Below are positions 1 to 5,741 of a stretch of 5,741 bases of DNA, piece after piece. Numbering within the stretch: position 1 is the stretch's first letter; each line of letters begins with the position of its first letter. A program made the position numbers and the translations under genes. This DNA comes from Bordetella parapertussis (lineage in GTDB: Bacteria > Pseudomonadota > Gammaproteobacteria > Burkholderiales > Burkholderiaceae_D), in NCBI GenBank assembly GCA_945867725.1, contig CAMBJI010000143.1, forward strand, positions 1 to 5,741, read 5' to 3'. The notes under the pieces were generated by a model that worked only from the letters and a program-made list of their open reading frames with translations, ran no database searches and was not told the DNA's origin.

Positions 1-21
1 GAACGGAGGGTGTGTGCTCAT
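1..21 (-). CDS. Possible 5' end of a divergent gene (partial; perhaps glnE)
   Basis: Read on the minus strand, an ATG at 21-19 opens a frame that stays open to the window edge and gives only seven residues, MSTHPPF. No good Shine-Dalgarno sequence precedes it; the bases before the ATG read ctcttattaaaatt. In several betaproteobacteria, as I recall, the gene divergent from this yhdP-like gene is glnE, the glutamine synthetase adenylyltransferase, and a short Met-Ser-Thr start would suit it. Seven residues cannot identify a protein, so the gene name is an inference from expected gene order only. It may equally be a chance ATG. Confidence 0.3.
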
Positions 22-39
22 AATTTTAATAAGAGATGT

Positions 40-100
40 ATCAGGGCAGCGGGAAAAGCGAAATTTGCAGCTATGATAACAATCCCGGTCATGCCCTGAT
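40..100. repeat. Perfect 9-base inverted repeat with a 43-base spacer
   Basis: The arm atcagggca at 40-48 is matched exactly by its reverse complement tgccctgat at 92-100. The 43-base spacer is too long for a simple terminator hairpin, and no T-run follows. Placed between a possible divergent start at 21 and yhdP at 134, the two arms could be half-sites or two copies of a protein-binding site. A 9-base match within 130 bases can also arise by chance. No known operator was recognised. Confidence 0.4.
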
Positions 101-133
101 GATGCGCAGTATTGATTACCACAATTCCATTTG

Positions 134-3100
134 ATGTCGAGCCAACCAGACAACACAAATCGTATTAGACAAGCCCTGCTACTTGGATGGCGTTCGGTTC
201 GTTTCGGTTACAACATGGTCAATCGTGTAACGCACCATGCGCTCAGCTGGGTGTTGATCACGCTGGTGGTTATCTATTTTGCGTTCTGTGCGGTGTTCCT
301 GTCCCTGCGCTATGTCGTCTTGCCAAACATCGACAGCTACAAATCTCAAGTAGAGCAACTCGCCAGTCATTTCGTCAATCGCAGTGTACGCATTGCATCG
401 ATACAAGCCAGTTGGCGCGGGCTCGACCCACGTCTGAAGCTGGAAAACGTTGTCATTCATAACGACGATGGTGAGAGTGCGCTGGTGCTACCCGAGGTGA
501 ATGCCACCATTTCGTGGTGGTCAGTTCTGGGTGAGTTGCGGCTGCAGGCACTGGAATTATCGCGTCCGAATCTGGAGATCGAACGCGATAGCGAAGGGCG
601 TTTTTTTGTTGGCGGTTTACGGATTGATCCCAACAAGACCGTTGATGGTCGCGGATTGGATTGGCTGTTGGCACAGCATGAAATCGTGGTCAGGCAGGGT
701 GAGGTGCGCTGGCGTGATCAGATGCGCTCGGCACCCGATCTCAAGCTGACCGACATCAGCTTTGTCTTGCAGAATCGCTGGCGTACGCATCGCGCTGCAC
801 TCAAGGCAACGCCCCCCGAAGCTCTGGCAGCCCCCATAGATCTGCGAGTTGAGTTCACGCATCCGCCATTTTCGACAACGCGTGCAGATTATGCGCAATG
901 GATAGGTGAGTTTTATGTCCATTGGAAAAAAACGCATCTTGAAGCGTGGAAGCCCTACATCGATATGCCCTATGAGCTGACGGGCGGTGACGGCTCGGTG
1001 CGCGCCTGGGTAAATTTCAATCGCGGTACCGTGGGGAATGTGACCGCCGATCTGTCCATGGCTAATTTGTCGGTACGACTGGATCAGTCACTCGAGCCGC
1101 TTAAGCTCGTCGATGTCAGCGGGCGTGTTTCCGCCGGTGAGGCGATTTCGGGTCTGAAGCAGAAAATATTGTCTTATGGTGCAAGTGGCCACCAACTGAC
1201 GTTGACGAATTTTTCTTTGCGTACTGAGCAAGGGGCAGTTCTACCCAAAACAACTGTCAGTCACTTCTATATTGCGGGCGATGGCGGCAAAGCCGACCGA
1301 CATGATTTGAAAATCACCGAGATGGATCTGGGTGCGCTTGCTCGGTTTGCAGGTCATCTGCCTTTGTCCGATGACCTTAGGAGCCTATTCTCTGACTTTG
1401 CGCCACACGGACAGCTGCGGGATGTCTCTGCATCCTGGGATGGGAGCGTTCCCGGTGCTGGACCTTATCGAATCACAGGAAAATTTGATGCCTTCGGAAT
1501 TCAACAGGCCGGCGGGCGCGAATCTTTGCCCACTTTTGATGGCGTGTCTGGCGAAGTCGATGCAAACCAGGATGGCGGACGTCTGAAGTTACGTGGTGAC
1601 CGAGTGAAACTTCAGGCCGCCAATGGGTTGACTTTGCCACCAATGAGTTTGGATGATCTTTCACTCGAAGGCAGTTGGTCACTGCGTGACAAAAAGAATT
1701 TAGCGGTGCGGGTTGAGGCGATGCGTTTTTCACAGGCAGGCGTATTGGGTACGCTCACAGGTAGCTACACTATGCCTCTGCCGCTATCAGCCCACAGATT
1801 GGGTGCGCTGGATCTGAAGCTGCAAATTCCCGTAATTGAATTGAGTAATGTGCCGCGCTATCTTCCTGCCGTTGTAGGTGTGGATACACGTGAGTGGCTG
1901 AACTTGGCACTACTGGAGGGTCGCGCGCGTGACCTGAATCTACTGATCAAGGGAGATCTTGATCAATTTCCGTTTCAACAAAAAAACGCTGCGGGCAATG
2001 CACTCGGCGTCTTCAAAGTAACAGCAAAAATCGAAAAGGGAACGCTCAGCCCCGCACCCAAAGAACTGTCTCAGGATCGGCGTGCGCTTCTCTGGCCCAA
2101 GATCGAAGACATACAAGGCAACCTTATCCTGGACGGTGCCCGTTTGCAGATTCATGCGGACAGCGCAAAAACTGCAGGGGTTACTCTGTCAGACGTGCAT
2201 GCGGTGGTGCCGGACTATATGAGCAGCAAGCCCATGCTTGATGTCAGTGGCGTGGCACAGGGTTCATTGCAATCCATGCTGGCCTATGTCAGCGCAACCC
2301 CAGTGATAAGCTGGATCGACGGCTTCACCGAGGAGACCAAGGCCAGTGGTAATGCAAGGCTGGGCTTGAAAATACAATTGCCCCTGAGTGGGGCGGGCGC
2401 TTCTACCGTGCAAGGTAACCTTAAATTTGCGGGCAATGAGGTGCAACTTTGGCGAGCGTGGCCTGCAGCGCAGCAAGTAACAGGCGAGCTGAATTTTTCG
2501 GAGCAAGGATTTCAATTGCCGGCGGTGCAGGCTGTTTTTCTCGGCAGCCCTGTATCGCTGAGTGGTGGCTCTCAGCGAGATGGCTCCACGCAAATCAAGT
2601 TGGATGGGCTTGTTAATGCAGACGCGGCATCTCGTGTGATGACCGCACCCATCGCGAAGCGAGTGTTGAAAAAAATCAGCGGTAGTACGCGTTACACAGC
2701 CAACCTGAAAATCAGGAATCAGCGTCCTGAGTTGACCATAGAATCTTCACTGGTCGGCTTGGCGCTCGATTTCCCTACGCCGCTGCAGAAATTACCTATT
2801 GAAAGCTGGCCTCTGCGTCTGACCTTACAGCCTTTGCCGGCGCCGGATGGGATCACACCAACAGAAGAAATTCGAATCAGTCTTGGACGCAACATCAATG
2901 CGCGTTACTTGCGCCAGCGTAGCAATTCCCGTAACGGTACTTGGCGCATGGTGCGTGGTGGCATTGGTGTGAACACAGCCGCACCACAGCCAGACAGTGG
3001 TCTGGCCATTCAACTCAATGTGCCGTCGTTCAATGCGGATGTCTGGCGGTCGACGATTACTGCGATCACTGCAGAGACAGGTACAGTTGCAACGGATAAC

Positions 3101-4324
3101 CCATCAACTGCACCCGGTACGGGACAGGGCGCGAATCAGGCTGCGAATCAGGGCTCGATACAGACCACAGACTACGCGCCGTTCTTCACTCCCGATACGA
3201 TCAATCTCCGTTCGAACGCACTTACGATCTTCGATCGCCCAATCGATAATGTGGTGTTGGCGGCAACGCGCCAGCGTATTGGATGGAAGTTTAATATTCA
3301 ATCCGATGAGGTCGTCGGTCAGGCGAGCTGGGAAGATCCCTCCTCCGAGCGGGGTGCTGGAAAAATTACAGCACGCTTGTCTTCACTAAAAATAGAGCGC
3401 TCCGCCGATGCGGACGTGACCGAACTGCTGAGTGGTAAAAAATCTACCGCAGAGCTGCCGGGTCTGGATATCGTTGCCGATAGTTTCGAACTGCGTGGTA
3501 TGAAACTCGGTCGACTTGAAATGGCGGCCACCAACGCAGCAATCATGACACCCGGCAGAGAATGGCGGATCAGCAAGCTCGCGCTCACTAACCCCGATGC
3601 AAGCCTGCGCGCAACGGGACGCTGGCTGTTGAATGGTAACGATGGCCAGTCCATGCTCAATTACGAACTCGACATTAACGATGCCGGTCGCCTGCTCGAC
3701 AGAGTCGGTTTTGAAAAAGCACTCACGGGTGGCAAGGGTCGTATGGAAGGCGATCTTAATTGGAAAGGCTCCCCCTCCGCATTTGATTTTCCTAGCTTGT
3801 CCGGTAATATGAATTTGCGAATTAATTCGGGTCAGTTTCTGAAGGCCGATCCGGGTGCGGCGAAATTGCTGAGCGTAATGAGCCTGCAGTCGCTTCCAAG
3901 GCGACTGACGCTGGATTTTCGTGATCTGTTTACTGATGGTTTTGCCTTTGACACCATTGCCAGTACTGCCGTCATATCGCGCGGTGTGTTAAAAACCGAT
4001 ACCTTCAAGATGCGTGGTGTGAATGCCGTGGTACTCATCGACGGCTCGGCAGATCTGAGTGAGGAAACGCAGAATCTGAACGTGGTCGTTATCCCGGAAA
4101 TCAATGCGGGTGGCGCATCCGTGATTTACGGTTTGGCAGTCAATCCTGTCATCGGACTCGGCTCTTTTCTGGCGCAGCTTTTTCTGAAGAATCCGCTTTC
4201 TCAGGCACTGTCACAAGAGTATGTGATCACAGGCTCTTGGAAAGACCCGGTCGTCAAAAAGTCGACCAGCAAGCGCAAAGTGGATACCACGGCCACGGAC
4301 GCAGAAAAAGCCAGCGGGCAGTGA
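134..4324 (+). CDS. yhdP: YhdP family AsmA-like intermembrane phospholipid transport protein (TIGR02099 / DUF3971 type)
   Basis: YhdP, with TamB and YdbH, forms long hydrophobic-groove bridges that carry phospholipids from the inner to the outer membrane in Gram-negative bacteria (known for E. coli). The 1396-residue product has a short basic N-terminus, one membrane segment at about residues 38-59 and then a long periplasmic region of repeating beta-strand character. Family signatures include SWRGLDPRLKLENV from residue 93, LSRPNLEIERDSEGRFFVGG from residue 142, a C-terminal block with SLPRRLTLDF, a hydrophobic stretch YGLAVNPVIGLGSFLAQLFL, and the near-terminal YVITGSWKDP with Trp1369. It is longer than E. 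coli YhdP (about 1266 residues). A Thr/Asn/Gln-rich linker lies at about 976-1014, and a Lys-rich 22-residue tail ends the protein. I chose ATG 134 over the adjacent TTG 131; an in-frame stop at 113-115 limits extension. No ribosome site helps the choice. No frameshift is seen. Family assignment is firm; the transport role is inferred by homology. Confidence 0.93.
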   Translation: MSSQPDNTNRIRQALLLGWRSVRFGYNMVNRVTHHALSWVLITLVVIYFAFCAVFLSLRYVVLPNIDSYKSQVEQLASHFVNRSVRIASIQASWRGLDPRLKLENVVIHNDDGESALVLPEVNATISWWSVLGELRLQALELSRPNLEIERDSEGRFFVGGLRIDPNKTVDGRGLDWLLAQHEIVVRQGEVRWRDQMRSAPDLKLTDISFVLQNRWRTHRAALKATPPEALAAPIDLRVEFTHPPFSTTRADYAQWIGEFYVHWKKTHLEAWKPYIDMPYELTGGDGSVRAWVNFNRGTVGNVTADLSMANLSVRLDQSLEPLKLVDVSGRVSAGEAISGLKQKILSYGASGHQLTLTNFSLRTEQGAVLPKTTVSHFYIAGDGGKADRHDLKITEMDLGALARFAGHLPLSDDLRSLFSDFAPHGQLRDVSASWDGSVPGAGPYRITGKFDAFGIQQAGGRESLPTFDGVSGEVDANQDGGRLKLRGDRVKLQAANGLTLPPMSLDDLSLEGSWSLRDKKNLAVRVEAMRFSQAGVLGTLTGSYTMPLPLSAHRLGALDLKLQIPVIELSNVPRYLPAVVGVDTREWLNLALLEGRARDLNLLIKGDLDQFPFQQKNAAGNALGVFKVTAKIEKGTLSPAPKELSQDRRALLWPKIEDIQGNLILDGARLQIHADSAKTAGVTLSDVHAVVPDYMSSKPMLDVSGVAQGSLQSMLAYVSATPVISWIDGFTEETKASGNARLGLKIQLPLSGAGASTVQGNLKFAGNEVQLWRAWPAAQQVTGELNFSEQGFQLPAVQAVFLGSPVSLSGGSQRDGSTQIKLDGLVNADAASRVMTAPIAKRVLKKISGSTRYTANLKIRNQRPELTIESSLVGLALDFPTPLQKLPIESWPLRLTLQPLPAPDGITPTEEIRISLGRNINARYLRQRSNSRNGTWRMVRGGIGVNTAAPQPDSGLAIQLNVPSFNADVWRSTITAITAETGTVATDNPSTAPGTGQGANQAANQGSIQTTDYAPFFTPDTINLRSNALTIFDRPIDNVVLAATRQRIGWKFNIQSDEVVGQASWEDPSSERGAGKITARLSSLKIERSADADVTELLSGKKSTAELPGLDIVADSFELRGMKLGRLEMAATNAAIMTPGREWRISKLALTNPDASLRATGRWLLNGNDGQSMLNYELDINDAGRLLDRVGFEKALTGGKGRMEGDLNWKGSPSAFDFPSLSGNMNLRINSGQFLKADPGAAKLLSVMSLQSLPRRLTLDFRDLFTDGFAFDTIASTAVISRGVLKTDTFKMRGVNAVVLIDGSADLSEETQNLNVVVIPEINAGGASVIYGLAVNPVIGLGSFLAQLFLKNPLSQALSQEYVITGSWKDPVVKKSTSKRKVDTTATDAEKASGQ
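245..310 (+). other. Predicted N-terminal transmembrane anchor of YhdP
   Basis: Codons 38-59 of the yhdP product encode a continuous hydrophobic stretch, SWVLITLVVIYFAFCAVFLS and flanking residues. It is preceded by a basic segment with several Arg residues and followed by RYVVLPNID. The positive-inside rule puts the N-terminus in the cytoplasm and the large remainder in the periplasm, as in known AsmA-like proteins. There is no signal peptidase site of the AXA type just after it, so it is read as an uncleaved anchor. Confidence 0.8.
3131..3154 (+). repeat. Short in-frame tandem duplication in the YhdP linker
   Basis: The ten bases gcgaatcagg occur at 3131-3140 and again at 3143-3152, a 12-base period. 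Because the period is a multiple of three, it stays in frame and encodes ANQA-ANQG at residues 1000-1007. It sits within a low-complexity stretch rich in Thr, Gly, Asn and Gln that separates two conserved parts of YhdP. It probably arose by replication slippage in a region under weak constraint. Confidence 0.7.
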
Positions 4325-4334
4325 TGACGAAGCC

Positions 4335-4339
4335 AGGAA
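4335..4339 (+). promoter_or_regulatory. Ribosome binding site deciding the amidase start
   Basis: The bases aggaa lie just after the yhdP stop, and AGGA ends six bases before the ATG at 4345. This is a good Shine-Dalgarno match at good spacing. The alternative in-frame ATG at 4324 overlaps the yhdP stop as TGATG but has only a weak gcggg-like match upstream. The site favours the 4345 start. Confidence 0.65.
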
Positions 4340-4344
4340 CGCCT

Positions 4345-5151
4345 ATGCCAACAAGTATCAAAATAGCCGCAGTGCAGATGGTCTCTACACCGGAGCCAAC
4401 CGATAACATGCAGACCGTCGAGCGGCGCGTTCGTGAAGCCGCTGATGCCGGTGCTTCGCTGGTGTTATTGCCTGAGTACTGGCCGCTGCTCGGACGTACC
4501 GAACACGACAAACTGCAACACGCCGAAACACCGGGCCAAGGGCCGCTGCAGGACTTTATGGCGCGCATAGCCCGCGACGCAGGCGTGTGGCTGCTGGGTG
4601 GCACCGTACCGCTAGTTTCAGGTGTGCCGGGCAAAGTGCTCAATACCTTGCTCGCCTACGATCCCCAAGGGCAGCTGTGCGCTCGCTACGACAAAATTCA
4701 TTTGTTTGGATTTTCACGGGGCGATGAATCTTTCGATGAGTCGCGCACGATCGTGCCTGGTAATGAAGTCCGAGTGCTGGAGACACCCTTTGCACGCATC
4801 GGTCTGTCGATCTGCTACGACTTGCGATTTCCTGAGCTCTATCGCGCCATGGGGCCTTGTGACCTGATCGTTATGCCCGCTGCATTCACTTACACCACTG
4901 GCCGCGCCCACTGGGAAGTGCTGCTGCGCGCACGCGCCATCGAGAACCAGTGCTATGTCTTGGCTGCTGCGCAGGGTGGTATCCACCCCAATGGCCGCCG
5001 CACCTGGGGCCACAGCATGCTGGTCGACCCCTGGGGTGAGATTTCCGCCTCGTTGCCCGAGGGCGAGGGACTGGTCATGGGCGAGCTGGATCTCGGTCGC
5101 CAGTCCAGCGTGCGCGAGAGCTTGCCCGCGCTGGCGCACCGCACGCGCTAG
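4345..5151 (+). CDS. Carbon-nitrogen hydrolase, probable deaminated glutathione amidase (Nit1/YbeM type)
   Basis: This is a complete nitrilase-superfamily amidase of 268 residues, the usual length for single-domain Nit proteins. The catalytic triad is visible: Glu44 in LLPEYW, Lys117 in RYDKIHLF, and the nucleophile Cys157 in GLSICYDLRFPELYR. The start IKIAAVQMVS and the late motifs HWEVLLRARAIENQ and WGHSMLVDPWGE are also typical. The SICYDLRFPELYR and KIHLF motifs point to the Nit1/YbeM branch, which hydrolyses deaminated glutathione to 2-oxoglutarate and Cys-Gly, a cytosolic metabolite-repair reaction. A Nit2-like omega-amidase is the main alternative, since motifs alone do not fix the substrate. 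No signal peptide is seen. I chose ATG 4345 for its aggaa ribosome site; ATG 4324 would add seven residues and overlap the yhdP stop. The short gap implies cotranscription with yhdP. Hand counts suggest it is more GC-rich than parts of yhdP. Confidence 0.9.
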   Translation: MPTSIKIAAVQMVSTPEPTDNMQTVERRVREAADAGASLVLLPEYWPLLGRTEHDKLQHAETPGQGPLQDFMARIARDAGVWLLGGTVPLVSGVPGKVLNTLLAYDPQGQLCARYDKIHLFGFSRGDESFDESRTIVPGNEVRVLETPFARIGLSICYDLRFPELYRAMGPCDLIVMPAAFTYTTGRAHWEVLLRARAIENQCYVLAAAQGGIHPNGRRTWGHSMLVDPWGEISASLPEGEGLVMGELDLGRQSSVRESLPALAHRTR

Positions 5152-5269
5152 CTCGGCCATGCCAGCATGAACAGGCCCCATCCAGTATGATTTCAATTTT
5201 CGGCGCCTCGCGATACAGGCGCTCAATGCTCAACCATCTCGATTAATTACTGTCAGGCTATCCAACGCT
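5152..5269. other. Intergenic gap between the amidase gene and tldD
   Basis: This gap of 118 bases contains one short hairpin (5203-5222) and no gene I can support. No clear sigma-70 promoter was found: a tatgat at 5186-5191 resembles a -10 element but has no matching -35. It is longer than a typical within-operon spacing, so tldD may have its own promoter, though nothing in the sequence proves a transcription break. Confidence 0.5.
5203..5222 (+). other. Short GC-rich hairpin without a T-run
   Basis: The arms gcgcct (5203-5208) and aggcgc (5217-5222) pair perfectly around an eight-base loop, with a possible G-U pair outside. The bases after it read tcaatgctcaacc, with no run of T, so it does not meet the usual pattern of an intrinsic terminator. 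It could attenuate read-through or affect messenger stability, or be a chance pairing. Confidence 0.3.
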
Positions 5270-5741
5270 ATGAAACTCATCGAACCCAATTTCCAGACCC
5301 AGAACGTTGCCCGCCAAGTTCTGCTGACGCCCAATGGACTGGACGAAGGTCATTTGCTCAAGGTGCTGGGTTCTATCTTTACGCACAAGGTTGATTACGC
5401 CGACCTCTATTTCCAGTTCACCAAGAGCGAGAGCTGGAGCCTGGAGGAGGGTATCGTCAAGACAGGTAGTTTCTCGATTGATCAGGGCGTTGGTGTACGT
5501 GCCGTATCCGGCGACAAAACCGCCTTCTCGTATTCGGATGAGATCTCCGAGCGCGCCTTGCTTGAAGCCGCCGCCGCAACGCGCACCATCGGACGTCAGG
5601 GTGCAGGCAAGATCAAAGTCGCCTCGGCCATCCAACCCGGCACAGCGCGCTCGCTGTACTTGCCAAAAGATCCGTTTGTGTCGCTGGATGCGACTGCGAA
5701 AGTGAATTTGCTGGAGAGAATCGAAAAAATTGCGCGTGCCA
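5270..5741 (+). CDS. tldD: Metalloprotease TldD, N-terminal part (runs off the window)
   Basis: TldD pairs with TldE (PmbA) in a zinc protease that cleaves unfolded peptides and, in E. coli, matures microcin B17 and helps degrade CcdA. The first 157 codons are present and open to the edge. They closely follow the TldD N-terminal domain: VDYADLYFQ at about 41-49, SWSLEEGIVKTGSFSIDQGV from about 55, GVRAVSGDKTAFSYSDEI after it, then AAATRTIG and a last visible segment LLERIEKIARA. The HEXXXH metal site lies further on in this family and is outside the window, so activity cannot be judged. ATG 5270 is the only ATG, GTG or TTG in this frame after the stop at 5168-5170, which makes the start firm. 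The ribosome site is weak; an agg at 5255-5257 is 12 bases upstream. It follows the amidase gene in the same direction. Confidence 0.93.
   Translation, partial: MKLIEPNFQTQNVARQVLLTPNGLDEGHLLKVLGSIFTHKVDYADLYFQFTKSESWSLEEGIVKTGSFSIDQGVGVRAVSGDKTAFSYSDEISERALLEAAAATRTIGRQGAGKIKVASAIQPGTARSLYLPKDPFVSLDATAKVNLLERIEKIARA

Larger units (their letters stand above)
1..133. promoter_or_regulatory. Intergenic region upstream of yhdP, possible divergent promoter region
   Basis: This is the only non-coding stretch before the long yhdP gene and should hold its promoter, and that of any divergent gene on the left. It is richer in A and T than the genes around it. A -10-like tatgat lies at 72-77 on the plus strand, and its reverse complement is also -10-like (tatcat), but neither has a recognisable -35 at a 16-18 base spacing. 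I therefore cannot place a promoter. The region also carries the 9-base inverted repeat described separately. No Shine-Dalgarno sequence is visible before the yhdP start. Confidence 0.4.

Noticed and set aside
131..133. TTG 131 as the yhdP start
   Set aside because: It adds one residue directly before an ATG, and no ribosome site favours it. ATG is the more usual choice.
2997..3389. A 130-codon open frame on the plus strand inside yhdP
   Set aside because: It is in a different frame from the yhdP protein, which is unbroken and family-like through this region. The product is an Arg/Ser-rich string typical of a shadow frame.
4237..4344. Longer amidase start at ATG 4237
   Set aside because: It would overlap the end of yhdP by 88 bases and add a basic, low-complexity leader not seen in Nit proteins. 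The family-like sequence begins at IKIAAVQM, just after 4345.
5203..5222. Rho-independent terminator after the amidase gene
   Set aside because: The stem is only six base pairs and no T-run follows, so it fails the normal criteria. It is recorded only as a hairpin.
4714..5226. A 170-codon open frame on the minus strand opposite the amidase gene
   Set aside because: It lies antisense to a protein with an intact catalytic triad and clear family motifs, and its translation shows no recognisable domain. It is a by-product of GC-rich codon use.
5226..5246. A six-codon mini-frame MLNHLD ahead of tldD
   Set aside because: It has no ribosome site, no attenuation-type codon run and no paired leader structures. 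So short a frame is expected by chance.
1..5741. A novel defence, mobile or secretion system in this window
   Set aside because: Every long coding frame is explained by three known housekeeping families. No transposase, integrase, direct-repeat array, toxin-antitoxin pair or RNA gene was seen on either strand.

Overview
The window looks like an ordinary chromosomal stretch of a betaproteobacterium, most likely of the order Burkholderiales and possibly near Oxalobacteraceae. That placement rests on the gene order (a YhdP/TIGR02099-type giant AsmA-like protein, then a Nit-type amidase, then TldD, all on the + strand) and on the look of the proteins. No rRNA or other taxonomic marker is present, so the family-level guess is weak.

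Layout. Bases 1-133 are an AT-leaning intergenic region. Its left end may hold the first seven codons of a divergent gene on the - strand; glnE is a guess from memory of betaproteobacterial gene order. Bases 134-4324 encode one very long envelope protein of 1396 residues with a single N-terminal membrane anchor, a YhdP homologue. Bases 4345-5151 encode a complete 268-residue carbon-nitrogen hydrolase with an intact Glu-Lys-Cys triad, most like deaminated glutathione amidase (Nit1/YbeM type). A 118-base gap follows, holding one short hairpin with no T-run. From 5270 to the right edge lies the first 157 codons of tldD, which runs out of the window before its metal-binding motif.

How the genes work together. 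yhdP and the amidase gene are probably cotranscribed: the amidase gene starts 20 bases after the yhdP stop, or overlaps it by one base if an upstream in-frame ATG is used. tldD is in the same direction and could be read through or have its own promoter; the sequence does not settle this. The three products act in different processes: phospholipid traffic between the membranes, repair of a useless glutathione by-product, and peptide processing by the TldD/TldE protease. Their adjacency looks like conserved housekeeping synteny rather than a dedicated pathway.

I found no mobile element, CRISPR array, RNA gene or defence-type module, and no convincing evidence of a new system. The points most worth a second look are a perfect 9-base inverted repeat upstream of yhdP, an Asn/Gln/Thr-rich linker with a small in-frame duplication inside YhdP, and the coupled start of the amidase gene.
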